Notes: a model not told the origin generated them from the letters alone. Shown: positions 9,200 through 20,696, counted from the stretch's first letter. The stretch is DNA of 50,441 nucleotides from an uncultured Gammaproteobacteria bacterium (GCA_903862645.1 CAIOZF010000004.1:1-50441), one strand, 5' to 3'. Program-made: numbers and translations.

Positions 9200-11361
9200 A
9201 ACGTCGATCTGATCTTCAACAGAACCTGTGGCCCGGTGTTTGTGCAGCTGTATTCGATTTCCCGCAAATTACGATTGCGGATGTGCCCGTTGTAGCGCTT
9301 CCTCTCAAGGCACCTTTCTGAGTCAAGGGCATTGTTCACTTCGAATCTGTAAGTGATATTGCGGTAACCGACTTTTTCGACAAACGCCACAAGGTCCGTT
9401 CGCACCTTGCCGATACCATAGAACAGCACATTATCAATGTCATAACGCACACGATTGCCGCCGGTGCCGCCCACTCCGCCAATGCCATCCTGATAACTCA
9501 TGCCGTAGCTGAGATTCAACGCTGACACGTCATGGCGGAAGCCAATGCGGAAACTGCCTCGGTCGATGGGAATAATCGTGCGCTTTTTCGCAATGAGGGG
9601 GTCATAGATATGCGCGTCTTCCAGATTGAGTCCTGCCGTGAGCACCGCACCGGGAAGGTTCAGAAACCCCAGCCGAATACTGGCATTCAGATACAGACCG
9701 AATATCTCGCCATCGCCAACATTGCCGTTGGTGCTCAGCAGCGTTTTGCTGTTTGGAGAGATGTCGATTCGGCCTATGGAATTGTGAACGTCGTAGTAGA
9801 ACAAACGGGAATTGAGCACACCGCTGTCGTTGGGAAGTCTGTAGTCGAGATTGAGGTTGTAGCGCCAGGTCTGTTCCTGTTCCAGCGACGGGTTGCCTGT
9901 CCAGGTGTCCTGGTCTTCATCCTGCGCATTCACACTGGCTGAAAAGTCAGCAAAGCTTAGCTGCGACACATCTTTTTCTGCAGACATGCGCAATTGGAAA
10001 CTGCGGTTTATATCAAAGCGGAAATCCAGTTTCGGCTTGATGAAATCAAAGTCTCGTTTCTTGTCGACGTCGCCAGTCTGTGCAATTTCCGACACTTCAT
10101 ACAGCAGGCTGCTTTCGAGTGACATACGGGGATTGAGCTGCCAGTTGTGGACAGCAAATCCTTCATAGCGAATTTCCTCCACCTGAGAGATGGCATTGGG
10201 AACAAGTACGGGTGACAGGCCACCGTGGTCAGCGGAGGGGGCGGCTGAGGTTCTGGAGCCCAATCTCAGTGCGGAGTTCTGAATGGTTTTTGCAGCCTCG
10301 AAGCCAAGTTCCAGTGCTTGCCCCTCAGACAGACCCCAGGAATAGGAAGTCCGGGCAATGCGCTCTCGGTAGCGACTGTCTGAGGCGAGGAACAGATTTT
10401 TCGTCTCGGGTTGGCCGATTCCTGCAGACACATAGCGTTCGCGAACGCTGTCGTTGTTCTTTTCGTTGACGATCAACAACACCTTGTATTTGGCGCCGTC
10501 GTCGAAGGTGTGTTCGTAGTCTCCTCCGACCTCCCAATTGTCGGCTGCAGCCGGCAGGTCCTCGCGTTCGATCATAATCTTCTGTGGTGACGTTTTCAGA
10601 TCGGTGATAGTGCGCAGCAATGTCGCGGGTGGATTGCTCTCGCCGTACAACGCATTCAAAGACACCCGGTCGGCCGCTGACAACTGATACACCAGATTCG
10701 AATTCAGGGCGTAGTTGGTCTGTTCTCTCTGGCGATCGAAGACACGCGTCTCATTGAGAGCACCATTGGCGAGCACGCTGAGTTCAGAGCTCTCCTGCCA
10801 TTCATACGCCGAGCTGACAGTACCGCCAATGAGGTACTGCAATTGACCGGTTTGGCCGCTGTAAGACAATGACCCGATCGGCTCGGTAGTCCCATCGTGG
10901 TAGTAGGCTGCACCGGCTTCAGCGGAAACACTCGACGTGGACTGGGTTTCCAGCAGCACGATATTGACCAGCTGGCCACTATTGCGGACATCGAGATCGC
11001 CAGACGTGCCGCGAATGATTTCGATATGACTCACCTGGCTGGCCGGGATGCGATCAAGCTGAGTTCGGGTTTCGTTGGCCTTGCCTGCCATGCGTTTGCC
11101 ATTGATGAGGATCTGACTTTCCCCGCCCAGTCCGCGATTGTTGTTGTTTCCGATGCTGGGAATCTGGTTGCCATCGAGGGCAAGTGCGATTCCGGGAATA
11201 CGATTCAACATGTCGTTGACGGAGACAGCGCCGAATTCTGCAAAATAGCTGGCCGGATAGGTGACCGAAGCATTCTCCTCAGAAGTGGTTTGGGCGTGAC
11301 TGATTGCTGATGTGAACGATAAAAAGATACTGGCCATCAAGGCAGGGGTGGTTCTCAACAA
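9196..11361 (-). CDS. TonB-dependent outer-membrane receptor
   Basis: The product is about 721 residues, with a signal peptide (SIFLSFTSAISHAQ), a plug domain and a 22-strand-type barrel ending in the terminal Phe (KIRSTF) expected for BAM insertion. The plug contains VNDMLNRIPGIALAL, ILINGKRMAGK and IEIIRGTSG. No N-terminal signalling domain is present. The substrate is unknown: no TonB, ABC transporter or catabolic gene is adjacent. The longest frame starts at TTG 11361, but ATG 11337 (MASIFLSF) also leaves a full signal peptide. Neither has a clear Shine-Dalgarno, so the start is uncertain. Confidence 0.92.
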   Translation of the reverse strand: MLRTTPALMASIFLSFTSAISHAQTTSEENASVTYPASYFAEFGAVSVNDMLNRIPGIALALDGNQIPSIGNNNNRGLGGESQILINGKRMAGKANETRTQLDRIPASQVSHIEIIRGTSGDLDVRNSGQLVNIVLLETQSTSSVSAEAGAAYYHDGTTEPIGSLSYSGQTGQLQYLIGGTVSSAYEWQESSELSVLANGALNETRVFDRQREQTNYALNSNLVYQLSAADRVSLNALYGESNPPATLLRTITDLKTSPQKIMIEREDLPAAADNWEVGGDYEHTFDDGAKYKVLLIVNEKNNDSVRERYVSAGIGQPETKNLFLASDSRYRERIARTSYSWGLSEGQALELGFEAAKTIQNSALRLGSRTSAAPSADHGGLSPVLVPNAISQVEEIRYEGFAVHNWQLNPRMSLESSLLYEVSEIAQTGDVDKKRDFDFIKPKLDFRFDINRSFQLRMSAEKDVSQLSFADFSASVNAQDEDQDTWTGNPSLEQEQTWRYNLNLDYRLPNDSGVLNSRLFYYDVHNSIGRIDISPNSKTLLSTNGNVGDGEIFGLYLNASIRLGFLNLPGAVLTAGLNLEDAHIYDPLIAKKRTIIPIDRGSFRIGFRHDVSALNLSYGMSYQDGIGGVGGTGGNRVRYDIDNVLFYGIGKVRTDLVAFVEKVGYRNITYRFEVNNALDSERCLERKRYNGHIRNRNLREIEYSCTNTGPQVLLKIRSTF

Positions 11362-11670
11362 GGGTGTGCTCGCTTATTTTTATTTATAGGACGTTTCTGC
11401 CTGGTCACAGTTGCCAGGAAGGTGCGGAGTATTAGGGTTTAAAGGCGTGAGCATGTCTACCGTATAACTTACAAATTATGGATGGATCTCCAAGTGCTGT
11501 GAATTCAGAATCGCTTGGCCTGAGCTTAAGCCGCAATATGATCCGCCCGAAGGTAATTCAGGCAAGGCTGAGCTAGGAGTGATGGCGGCATTGGTCTAGA
11601 ATCACGCCCCTCCGCCTGACTTTGCGCCATCAGTCGTGATGGTCGCGCCGACACTCTCTGGAAACTCCCC
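11362..11670. promoter_or_regulatory. Divergent intergenic region, TonB receptor / rdgC
   Basis: This 309-bp stretch contains no credible gene. A TAGAAT at 11597-11602, about 70 bp before rdgC, is a plausible minus-10 but lacks a good minus-35. The receptor side is AT-rich between about 11370 and 11390. No Fur-like 19-bp palindrome was found, which gives no support to iron control of the receptor. Confidence 0.3.
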
Positions 11671-12633
11671 ATGTGGTTCAAGAACATCCGCTTTTATCGC
11701 TTCACAGCCCCCCTTGATTTGAGCGCTGAGGCGCTGGAAGAAAAACTCGCTGAGCACGCCTTTCGCTCCGGCACCACCTTCGATCGGACGCGCACGGGTT
11801 GGGTGAGCCCCATCGGTGGCGACCATGACGCGCTGACCCATTCCCTAGGGGACTTCATCATGTTCTGCGCGCGCAAGGACGAAAAGCTGTTGCCTGCCTC
11901 CGTCGTCAATGATGCGCTGGCGGAGAAGGTTGCCGAGATCGAGCAGCAGCAGGCCCGCAAGATCAGCCGCAAAGAGAAGGCTCAGTTCAAGGATGATGTC
12001 ATTGCCGCGCTGTTGCCCAGAGCGTTTTCCCGCACACGGAGAATTCATGCGTATCTGGCGCTCCATGACAATCTCCTGATCATCAACACCAGCAGCGCCA
12101 GTGTGGCAGAAGACATGGCCTCGTTGCTTCGAGACAGTATCGGCTCCCTGCCCATCGCACTGCCGGATCTGCAGCATGCGCCGAGTGAGGTGATGACCCG
12201 CTGGCTGGAGAAGCAGAAGGCTGGCGAGCAGTTCGTCATCAATCAGGACTGCGAGCTCTTCAACCCGCTGGAGGACAGCAATGTGATACGGTGCAAGGGC
12301 CAGGATCTGAGCAGCGACGAAATCAAGGCGCATCTGCTGGCGGGCAAGCAGGTAAAGAAGCTGGGATTGGTCTGGAATGACACGCTGAGCTGTGTGATTG
12401 CTGCGGACCTTGCGGTTACGCGTCTGAAGTTCGAAGACATGATTCTGGAGCGGGCGCAGGAGACGGATGCGGAAAGTGAAGCGCAGCAGTTCGATCAGGA
12501 TTTCGCGATCATGAGTCTGGAGATTTCGCGTCTGTTGAAGTCGCTTCTGGCCGCATTTGGTGGGCTGTCCGAGGTTGAAGCTGGCGTGGTTGCAGGCCCG
12601 CTGAAGGCCGATCAGGTGAGTGGCCACTATTGA
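11671..12633 (+). CDS. rdgC: Recombination-associated protein RdgC
   Basis: RdgC is a ring-forming, non-sequence-specific DNA-binding protein of the nucleoid that moderates RecA activity. The 320-residue protein starts MWFKNIRFYRFT, the family N terminus. Typical blocks are GWVSPIGGDHDALTHS and REKAQFKDDV-type segments (here SRKEKAQFKDDVIAALLPRA). ISRLLKSLLAAFGG lies near the C terminus. Length is close to the usual 300-305, slightly longer at the C terminus. It is transcribed alone, followed by a hairpin plus T-run before the helicase gene. Confidence 0.96.
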   Translation: MWFKNIRFYRFTAPLDLSAEALEEKLAEHAFRSGTTFDRTRTGWVSPIGGDHDALTHSLGDFIMFCARKDEKLLPASVVNDALAEKVAEIEQQQARKISRKEKAQFKDDVIAALLPRAFSRTRRIHAYLALHDNLLIINTSSASVAEDMASLLRDSIGSLPIALPDLQHAPSEVMTRWLEKQKAGEQFVINQDCELFNPLEDSNVIRCKGQDLSSDEIKAHLLAGKQVKKLGLVWNDTLSCVIAADLAVTRLKFEDMILERAQETDAESEAQQFDQDFAIMSLEISRLLKSLLAAFGGLSEVEAGVVAGPLKADQVSGHY

Positions 12634-12723
12634 TGTTCCGGCGCTTGGAAGCTATGATTCCTGCGCGTTCAGCGCGAGAACATATAAGTAACAGATTTAT
12701 AAGTAAATTCAGGACTGACAGGA

Positions 12724-12743
12724 ACCCTTGCGAGGGTATTTTT
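12724..12743 (+). terminator. Rho-independent terminator or leader attenuator before the helicase gene
   Basis: ACCCT (12724-12728), loop TGCG, AGGGT (12733-12737), then ATTTTT. The stem is short but has the right shape. It is 91 nt after the rdgC stop and 33 nt before the helicase ATG, so it could end rdgC transcripts or act in the helicase 5' leader. Confidence 0.5.
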
Positions 12744-12775
12744 AACCGGCCACAAGGCCAGCGGCGAAGTTCCCT

Positions 12776-14083
12776 ATGGATAATGAAATAAGCGACCAGA
12801 GGCTGGAGTTTTCAGCCTTCGATCTGGTTGATTCTCTCAGAAAGGCGATAGCAGATCTCGGATTTCAGTATTGCACCCCTATCCAGGCAGAGAGCCTGAA
12901 ATATACCCTTCAGGGCCACGATGTCACTGGAAGGGCACAGACAGGCACCGGCAAAACGGCTGCCTTCCTGATCACCATCATCAATGACCTGCTCAGCAAT
13001 CCGGTGCAAGAGCAGCGCTACATCGGCGAGCCGCGTGCTCTTATCATCGCACCTACCCGTGAACTGGTGATTCAGATCGCCAACGATGCGCGGAATCTCT
13101 GCAAGCACTCCGATCTCCATATCGTGACCTTGGTTGGTGGTGAGGACTATCAGAAGCAGCTGCGGGCAGTGGATCGTCGCCCAGTCGATATAGTGGTGGC
13201 AACCCCCGGTCGATTGATTGATTTCGTGCAGAACGACCAGCTTTATCTGGGACTGGTCGAGTTGATGGTGATCGATGAGGCAGACCGCATGCTCGACATG
13301 GGCTTCATTCCGCAGGTACGCGCTGTGGTGGCGCGCACGCCGTCCAAAGAGTGCCGTCAGACGCTGTTGTTCAGTGCGACGTTTACGCCGGAGATTCTGG
13401 AACTGACCAAACGCTGGGCAATGGACCCGATCATGATCGAGATCGAGCCCACTCAGGTGGCCACAGACACGATCGATCAGATCGTGTATCTGGTGACCAG
13501 CGCGGACAAGTACAAACTGTTATACAACATCATCCATTCGGCGGGCGCGGACAAGGTTATCGTCTTCAACAACCGCCGCGATCAGGTCCGCAAGCTGGCG
13601 GACAATCTCTATCGCAATGGTATTAACTGCGGCCTGCTGTCAGGAGAGGTGGCACAGAACAAACGCGTGCAGACGCTGGAGGCCTTCCGCGATGGCACGC
13701 TGCAGGTGCTGGTGGCGACAGACGTCGCGGGCCGTGGTCTGCACATCGACGATGTGTCGCACGTGATCAACTACAGTCTGCCGGAAGAAGCGGAAGATTA
13801 TGTGCATCGCATTGGCCGTACTGGCCGTGCCGGCAACGTCGGGACATCGATCAGTTTTGCCTGCGAGGAAGATTCTTTTCTATTGCCCAACATCGAAGAG
13901 AAGTTGGGGCACAAATTGGCGTGCATCCGCCCGGATGACATTCTGCTGACGCCACCGCCTGCCTTCACGAGACCGACTCGGTTCACAGCACCACCAAAGA
14001 CTGGTGACAGCAGGGGCGGTGATCGCGGTCGCTCTGATGGCCGAGGACGTCCCGACAGCAGTCGCAGCCGTCCACACCGCTGA
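12776..14083 (+). CDS. rhlB: DEAD-box ATP-dependent RNA helicase (RhlB-like)
   Basis: The 435-residue protein has the complete DEAD-box set. The Q-motif region has FQYCTPIQAESL, motif I is AQTGTGKT and Ia is PTRELVIQIA. Motif II is DEAD within VIDEADRMLDMGF, motif III is SAT, and VI is HRIGRTGRAG. A disordered Arg/Gly/Ser-rich tail of about 40 residues follows, typical of RhlB and RhlE proteins that contact RNA or RNase E. RhlB unwinds structured RNA for the degradosome. The RhlB call rests on remembered N-terminal resemblance; RhlE or SrmB subfamilies are alternatives. The Shine-Dalgarno is weak. Confidence 0.88.
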   Translation: MDNEISDQRLEFSAFDLVDSLRKAIADLGFQYCTPIQAESLKYTLQGHDVTGRAQTGTGKTAAFLITIINDLLSNPVQEQRYIGEPRALIIAPTRELVIQIANDARNLCKHSDLHIVTLVGGEDYQKQLRAVDRRPVDIVVATPGRLIDFVQNDQLYLGLVELMVIDEADRMLDMGFIPQVRAVVARTPSKECRQTLLFSATFTPEILELTKRWAMDPIMIEIEPTQVATDTIDQIVYLVTSADKYKLLYNIIHSAGADKVIVFNNRRDQVRKLADNLYRNGINCGLLSGEVAQNKRVQTLEAFRDGTLQVLVATDVAGRGLHIDDVSHVINYSLPEEAEDYVHRIGRTGRAGNVGTSISFACEEDSFLLPNIEEKLGHKLACIRPDDILLTPPPAFTRPTRFTAPPKTGDSRGGDRGRSDGRGRPDSSRSRPHR

Positions 14084-14090
14084 CGATTCT

Positions 14091-14172
14091 TGTGGGAGCT
14101 TGCCTGCAAGCGATTGTGTCTTCACTGCGAAGATGCACCTAAGACCTAATCGCTTGCAGGCAAGCTCCCACA
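14091..14172. repeat. REP pair (perfect 23-bp inverted repeat), locus 1
   Basis: The arms at 14091-14113 and 14150-14172 are exact reverse complements around a 36-nt spacer. Each begins TGTGGGAGCTTGCC and contains an internal TTGC-CTGCAA palindrome. This is the Pseudomonas-style REP pattern. It fills the gap between the helicase and the converging PA4642-like gene and may act as a two-way transcript end. Confidence 0.85.
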
Positions 14173-14175
14173 GGT

Positions 14176-14505
14176 TTATTTGGAGCGGGATCTCCTTGCT
14201 CCCGCCTCTTCCAGCAGCCGCGCATATTCCACGGATTTTCTGTGTCGTGAGACATGATCGAGAAAAGTGCTACCGTCGCTGAGGCGGACGTTGATATCTC
14301 GCCCTGCTTCGATGAAGTAGCCAATGAAACGCTCGAAGGTATCGGGCAGCATGCCGCGATACGCCTTGAGCAGGATGTTGTAATCTGAAGGCATGCCCTC
14401 GGGCGGCAGCATTTCCAGGAAGCCCTGCACGCGTTCATCTGTCCAGAATTCGTCCCTTACGGCAGCCTGCGTGCGCGCGGCGCCGGTTTTCTTTTCTTCA
14501 ATCAT
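14176..14505 (-). CDS. PA4642-like conserved small protein
   Basis: The 109-residue protein (MIEEKKTGAARTQ...) resembles what I remember of the Pseudomonas PA4642 family. Shared features are LLKAYRGMLPDTFERFIGY followed by FIEAGRDIN and an ankyrin-like ending. No function is known. The ATG at 14505 is chosen because the longer frame overlaps gatB codons and adds no conserved residues. It lies 25 nt after the gatB stop on the same strand, so it is probably the last gene of a gatC-gatA-gatB operon. Confidence 0.78.
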   Translation of the reverse strand: MIEEKKTGAARTQAAVRDEFWTDERVQGFLEMLPPEGMPSDYNILLKAYRGMLPDTFERFIGYFIEAGRDINVRLSDGSTFLDHVSRHRKSVEYARLLEEAGARRSRSK

Positions 14506-14530
14506 GAAAGTTTGACTCGATCGAGTGGAT

Positions 14531-15964
14531 TCAACCCTTGAGCTTTTGCAGCAACAGGGCATTGAGTTGGTCGGGGTTGGCCTTGCCTTTGGAAACCTTC
14601 ATCGCCTGACCGATGAAGAAGGCGAATACTTTCTCCTTGCCGGCACGATACTGGGTGACCTGCTCGGGATTCGCTGCGATCACCTCGTCCACCAGTTTTT
14701 CGATGGCGCCGGAGTCGGTCACCTGCTTCAGGCCCTGGCTCTCGATGATCTCGTCGACAGACTGCTCGTTGCCGAGCATGGCCTCGAACACGGTCTTGGC
14801 GATCTTGCTGGAAACGGTCTGGTCCTTGATGCGGCCGATCAGAGCACCGAGACGTGTCGCGCTCACGGGCGACTGGTTGATCTCCAGATCACTCTTGTTC
14901 AACAATCCCTGCAGGTCGACAGTCACCCAGTTGGCGGACAGTTTGGCGTCGTCACAGATTTTCACCACTTCTTCGTAGAAATTGGCCATCTCGCGGCTGC
15001 TTGCGAGAACGCCCGCGTCATAGTCGCTAAGCCCATACTGGCTCACGAAGCGTGCACGTTTGGCGTTCGGCAGTTCTGGCAGCTCGGCGCGCACGGATTC
15101 GATGTAGGCTTCGTCGATGACCACCGGCAGCAGGTCTGGCTCGGGGAAATAGCGGTAGTCGTTCGCTACTTCCTTGCTGCGCATCGAGCGGGTTTCGTCC
15201 TTGTCGGCGTCGTACAGGCGGGTTTCCTGAATGATGCGGCCGCCATCTTCCAGAATGTTGATCTGGCGCTGTACTTCGTGATTGATAGCTTTCTCGACAA
15301 AACGGAAGGAGTTGATGTTCTTGATCTCGGCGCGGGTGCCGAATTCCTTCGCGCCCAGTTTGCGCACGGAGACGTTGGCGTCGCAGCGCATGGAGCCCTG
15401 CGCCATGTTGCCGTCGGAGATGCCGAGGTAAAGGATGATGGCGTGCAGTTTCTTAAGATAGGCCACAGCCTCTTTCGCGTTGCGCAGCTCCGGTTCGGAA
15501 ACGATCTCCAGCAAGGCGGTGCCCGCCCGATTCAGGTCGATACCAGTCAACCCCAGGAAGTCCTCGTGCAGTGATTTGCCTGCGTCTTCCTCGATGTGCG
15601 CGCGCGTGATGCCGATGACCTTATCGGATCCATCTTCCAGTGTGATCTGCAGGCTACCCTTGCCCACAGTGGGGAACTGCAGTTGCGTCACTTGATAGCC
15701 CTTCGGCAGATCCGGGTAGAAGTAGTTCTTGCGGTCAAAGACCGAACGACGGCCGATTTCGGCATCAATGGCCAGACCGAACTTCACCGCCATGCGCAGC
15801 ACTGCCTCGTTGAAGACCGGCAGGGTGCCGGGCATGGCCAGGTCATAGATGCCAGCCTGCGTGTTGGGTTCTGCTCCGAAGGTGGTGCTGCTGCCGGAGA
15901 AGAGCTTGCTCTTGGTGTCTAGTTGTACGTGTACTTCCAGACCGATGACTGTTTCCCAGACCAT
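14531..15964 (-). CDS. gatB: Asp/Glu-tRNA amidotransferase subunit B
   Basis: GatB is the kinase/tRNA-binding subunit of the heterotrimeric amidotransferase that converts misacylated Asp-tRNA-Asn or Glu-tRNA-Gln to the amide form. The 477-residue product has the start [20 protein letters not shown] and the [11 protein letters not shown] block. [14 protein letters not shown] and the ISRE-related [17 protein letters not shown] segment follow, then a C-terminal YqeY-like helical tail. Length is normal. It follows gatA by 3 nt. Confidence 0.97.
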   Translation of the reverse strand: MVWETVIGLEVHVQLDTKSKLFSGSSTTFGAEPNTQAGIYDLAMPGTLPVFNEAVLRMAVKFGLAIDAEIGRRSVFDRKNYFYPDLPKGYQVTQLQFPTVGKGSLQITLEDGSDKVIGITRAHIEEDAGKSLHEDFLGLTGIDLNRAGTALLEIVSEPELRNAKEAVAYLKKLHAIILYLGISDGNMAQGSMRCDANVSVRKLGAKEFGTRAEIKNINSFRFVEKAINHEVQRQINILEDGGRIIQETRLYDADKDETRSMRSKEVANDYRYFPEPDLLPVVIDEAYIESVRAELPELPNAKRARFVSQYGLSDYDAGVLASSREMANFYEEVVKICDDAKLSANWVTVDLQGLLNKSDLEINQSPVSATRLGALIGRIKDQTVSSKIAKTVFEAMLGNEQSVDEIIESQGLKQVTDSGAIEKLVDEVIAANPEQVTQYRAGKEKVFAFFIGQAMKVSKGKANPDQLNALLLQKLKG

Positions 15965-15967
15965 GAC

Positions 15968-17416
15968 TTATACCTCCGGCCCTTGCAGATGCCAGTCCGT
16001 GTTTTGCTGATACTGATGGGCGACGTTGAGCAGGCGCGCTTCGTCGAAATCCTTGCCGACCAGCTGAATGCCGATGGGCAGGCCCTGGTGCGAGCCGGCA
16101 GGGATGGACATGCCGGGCAGGCCAGCCAGGTTGACCGCGATGGTGTAGATATCTTCAAGGTACATGGTCACCGGATCGCTGTTCTTTTCGCCAAGTTTGA
16201 AGGCCGTATGCGGTGTGGTCGGTCCGATGATCACGTCCACCTCCTTGAAAGCGTTGTCGAAGTCCTGCTTGATAAGGCGGCGGATCTGTTGCGCCTTGAT
16301 GTAGTAGGCATCGTAAAAACCCGCCGAAAGTGCGTAGGTGCCGATCATGATGCGGCGCTTGACCTCGCTGCCGAAACCTTCGTTGCGGCTGCGCTTATAC
16401 ATGTCTTCCAGATTCACAGGGTCGGCGCAGCGATAACCGTAGCGGACACCGTCGAAGCGGGACAGGTTGGCAGACGCTTCGGCTGGGGCGATAACGTAAT
16501 AGGCAGGGACAGACAGATGGCTGTTCGGCAGATCGACTTCTTGGATGGTGGCGCCCAGGTTCTCGAATACCTTCAGAGCAGCCTGCAGTGCGGATTCGAC
16601 CTCCGCTCCGAGGCCTTCTGCGAGATGCTGACGTGGCACCCCGATGCGCAGGCCCTGCAGTGAATCGTTCAGCGTCGCCATGTAATCCGGTGCGGCCAAG
16701 TCGACGCAGGTAGAGTCCTTGATATCAGGGCCGGCGATCGCGTTCATCATCAGTGCCGCATCTTCAGCGCTCTTGCTGATGGGTCCGGCCTGATCGAGGC
16801 TGGATGCGAAGGCGATCATGCCCCAGCGGGAAATGCGGCCATAGCTCGGCTTGAAGCCGGTGATGCCGCAGAATGCCGCTGGCTGACGGATCGAGCCGCC
16901 GGTGTCGGTGCCGGTGGCCATCGCGCACAAGTCGGCCGCGACCGCAGCTGCAGAACCGCCGGATGACCCGCCGGGGACGCGTTCGGGGTCCCAGGGGTTG
17001 CGGACTGCGCCAAAGAAACTGGTCTCGTTCGAAGAGCCCATCGCGAACTCGTCCATGTTGGTCTTGCCAAGCGTCACTGTTCCGGCTGCATTGAGACGTT
17101 CGACAACGGTGGCGTTATAGGGGGCGATGAAGTTCGACAGCATCTTCGAGGCGCAGGTGGTGCGCACATCCTGCATGCAGAAGATGTCTTTGTGGGCGAT
17201 GGGGATGCCGGTGAGCGGGCCGTATTCGCCACGCGCCCTGCGCTGATCTGCCGCTCCGGCCTGTGCCAGTGCCAGTTCTTCTGTGACTGTGATGTAAGCG
17301 TTGTAGACACCATTGAACTGCTTGATGCGGCTGAGATAATCACGGGTCAATTCTGTGCTGGAAAATTCTCCCCGGGCCAGCGAGCGCGAGAGTTCGGCGA
17401 CTGTTCTGCGAGACAT
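15968..17416 (-). CDS. gatA: Asp/Glu-tRNA amidotransferase subunit A
   Basis: GatA is the amidase subunit that releases ammonia from glutamine. It belongs to the amidase-signature family with a Ser-cisSer-Lys triad. Visible elements are the Lys in [10 protein letters not shown], the Gly/Ser-rich [14 protein letters not shown] and the nucleophile region [14 protein letters not shown]. From ATG 17416 the protein is 482 residues, the family length. The frame is open upstream to 17557, but that part overlaps gatC and is not conserved. The gene ends 3 nt before gatB. Confidence 0.97.
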   Translation of the reverse strand: MSRRTVAELSRSLARGEFSSTELTRDYLSRIKQFNGVYNAYITVTEELALAQAGAADQRRARGEYGPLTGIPIAHKDIFCMQDVRTTCASKMLSNFIAPYNATVVERLNAAGTVTLGKTNMDEFAMGSSNETSFFGAVRNPWDPERVPGGSSGGSAAAVAADLCAMATGTDTGGSIRQPAAFCGITGFKPSYGRISRWGMIAFASSLDQAGPISKSAEDAALMMNAIAGPDIKDSTCVDLAAPDYMATLNDSLQGLRIGVPRQHLAEGLGAEVESALQAALKVFENLGATIQEVDLPNSHLSVPAYYVIAPAEASANLSRFDGVRYGYRCADPVNLEDMYKRSRNEGFGSEVKRRIMIGTYALSAGFYDAYYIKAQQIRRLIKQDFDNAFKEVDVIIGPTTPHTAFKLGEKNSDPVTMYLEDIYTIAVNLAGLPGMSIPAGSHQGLPIGIQLVGKDFDEARLLNVAHQYQQNTDWHLQGPEV

Positions 17417-17480
17417 GCTTGTGTGTCCTTGATCTGGATTTAGTGATTCTTGATAGCGGTGCTGTTGGATAGCTGTGCGT

Positions 17481-17768
17481 CTACTCGATGACCTTCGGTA
17501 CCAGATAGAGGCCATCCTGCACGGCAGGTGCAATTTTCTGTAGATATTCGCGCTCATTTCTCTCGGTCACCACATCGGGGCGCAATCTTTGGACAGCGTC
17601 AAATGGATGTGCGAGAGGAGCGACATTGGTAGTCTCAACACTCTGCATTTGGTCGATGAGATTGAGGATGGAGGAAATGCGATTGGCCACTTCCTGTGCT
17701 TCAGCAGCATCAATATGCAGACGTGCCAGGTGAGCAATTTTTTCGACGTCTGATTTCTCTAAAGCCAT
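17481..17768 (-). CDS. gatC: Asp/Glu-tRNA amidotransferase subunit C
   Basis: The 95-residue GatC wraps around GatA and stabilises the complex. It has the family pattern of an N-terminal helix ([13 protein letters not shown]), an ILNLIDQM helix, then [19 protein letters not shown] and a C-terminal FLVPKVIE-type end (here YLVPKVIE). It is first in the minus-strand gatC-gatA-gatB operon. It diverges from mreB across 361 bp. Confidence 0.95.
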   Translation of the reverse strand: MALEKSDVEKIAHLARLHIDAAEAQEVANRISSILNLIDQMQSVETTNVAPLAHPFDAVQRLRPDVVTERNEREYLQKIAPAVQDGLYLVPKVIE

Positions 17769-19170
<1,402 letters not shown>

Positions 19171-19188
19171 CCCGCTAGAGGTTTCGAC

Positions 19189-20205
19189 ATCAAGACCCTA
19201 TTCATCAAAGGAGTATCGCTGGAATACCGCGTCGCCGCGTTCGTGGTTCTTTCGATAACTGTCATGTTCGCTGACAGCCGCTTCGACTATCTTGATCGAG
19301 TTCGATACACCCTTGGTTTCCTTACCGCCCCTGTCTATTGGGTAGCCGACATTCCCGCGCGCGTCTCTTACTGGATAGACGACGTGTTCGTTTCCCACGG
19401 TGATCTCATCGATGAGAACGCGCGTTTGCGTGAAGAGTTGCTGTTCGCACAGCGTGAGCTGCAGCTGGTCGCGGGACTGTCCACGGAGAACAGTCGACTG
19501 AAAGCTCTTCAGGAGGCCTCCGCCAGAGTCAGTGGCCGAATTCTGACTGCAGAGATCATCAATATTTCCTCCGATGCAGCCACTCGGCGAGTCCTGATCA
19601 ATCGTGGCGAACAGCACGGCGTCATGCTCGGTCAGGCGCTGCTGGACGCCCACGGCCTGATGGGACAGGTGGTCGAAGTACTGCCTTTCACGAGCTGGGT
19701 CATGTTGATTACCGATTCACGCCATGGCACTCCGGTGCAGGTTAATCGCAGCGGCGAGCGTGCTATTGCGCGGGGCATTCGCAGCGAAATTCCGGAGCTG
19801 GAACTGGAGTATGTGCCCGATACCTCGGACATCGTTGTTGGTGACCTGCTGGTCAGTTCCGGTCTCGGGCAACGCTTTCCTAAGGATTACCCCGTCGCCC
19901 AAGTGACCAGCGTGGTGCATGATCGAGGCCAGCCCTTTGCCACCATCAAGGCCAGACCTCTGGCGCAGATGGATCGCACCCGGCATGTCATGCTGCTGGA
20001 GCTGGCTCGGGACGAACTGGAGCCGCAGTCGCTGAACAGCGCGGCACCGAGTTGGGTCGAAACTGGCACGTCTGTCGATGGGGCGGTACTAGAAGGAGAT
20101 GGTGTTCCTGCAACGACAGACGCACCGCCAGACGGACCACCAGACAATAGTGCCGTTTCCCCCGCCGTTGACGAACAGCCCCCGGCAGCCACAGGACAGG
20201 AGTAG
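19189..20205 (+). CDS. mreC: Rod-shape-determining protein MreC (apparent ATC start)
   Basis: MreC is a bitopic periplasmic scaffold of the elongasome. The protein has one N-terminal membrane helix (AAFVVLSITVMFA). A coiled coil follows (LIDENARLREELLFAQRELQ), then the two-beta-barrel domain with ALLDAHGLMGQVVEV, and a long Pro/Ala/Asp-rich tail. Family N termini, as I remember them, read like MKPLF-x-RG-PSL. Here the matching residues are IKTLFIKGVSL, with ATC at 19189 in the start position and AGAGG 7 nt upstream. The first standard start in frame, GTG 19243, would cut the membrane helix. A CTG at 19219 behind AAAGGAG is another option. 338 residues from 19189. Confidence 0.88.
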   Translation: MKTLFIKGVSLEYRVAAFVVLSITVMFADSRFDYLDRVRYTLGFLTAPVYWVADIPARVSYWIDDVFVSHGDLIDENARLREELLFAQRELQLVAGLSTENSRLKALQEASARVSGRILTAEIINISSDAATRRVLINRGEQHGVMLGQALLDAHGLMGQVVEVLPFTSWVMLITDSRHGTPVQVNRSGERAIARGIRSEIPELELEYVPDTSDIVVGDLLVSSGLGQRFPKDYPVAQVTSVVHDRGQPFATIKARPLAQMDRTRHVMLLELARDELEPQSLNSAAPSWVETGTSVDGAVLEGDGVPATTDAPPDGPPDNSAVSPAVDEQPPAATGQE

Positions 20206-20207
20206 AA

Positions 20208-20696
20208 ATGGAGCCTCGCGCCAACGCCTTCTGGGTGGTGATCCTGACTTTTTTTGTGGCATATCTGCTCGCCATCGTGCCCTTTCCGGACTGGGCCATG
20301 AACTATCGACCGCAATTGGTGGTCATGGTGTTGATCTACTGGGGTATGGCGCTTCCCTATCGGGTGGGCATTGGTTTCGCTTGGATTGCCGGTCTGCTGA
20401 TGGACATTCTTGATGGATCAGTGCTTGGTTTGAATGGGTTGGCGTTTGCGATCATCGCCTACATTACCCTGAGCCTGCATCAACGCCTGCGGATGTTTTC
20501 TTTGGCTCAGCAGAGCGGTGTAGTGCTGGCGCTGATTGGTCTGCAGCTAATTATGACCCACTGGATTAAGATTGCCGCCGAACAGGCCGTCAACACCAAT
20601 CTGTTGTTTCTGCTGGGGGCCCTGTCCAGCGCCTTCGTCTGGCCCTGGCTGTTCATGCTGCTACGGCAGATGCGGCGGGGTTTCGGCGTCAGATAA
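20208..20696 (+). CDS. mreD: Rod-shape-determining membrane protein MreD
   Basis: MreD is a small multispanning inner-membrane partner of MreC. The 162-residue protein has about five hydrophobic helices (for example FWVVILTFFVAYLLAIV and VVLALIGLQLIMTHWI). It also has the family segment YRPQLVVMVLIYWGMALPYRVG and DILDGSVLGLNGLAFAIIAY. It begins 2 nt after the mreC stop, behind an ACAGGAG ribosome site, so expression is coupled to mreC. Confidence 0.95.
   Translation: MEPRANAFWVVILTFFVAYLLAIVPFPDWAMNYRPQLVVMVLIYWGMALPYRVGIGFAWIAGLLMDILDGSVLGLNGLAFAIIAYITLSLHQRLRMFSLAQQSGVVLALIGLQLIMTHWIKIAAEQAVNTNLLFLLGALSSAFVWPWLFMLLRQMRRGFGVR

Noticed and set aside
11362-11500. Fur box upstream of the TonB-dependent receptor
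   Set aside because: No GATAATGATAATCATTATC-like repeat is present in the receptor's upstream region.
14525-15574. 349-codon open frame antisense to gatB
   Set aside because: Shadow of gatB; composition reflects its codon positions.
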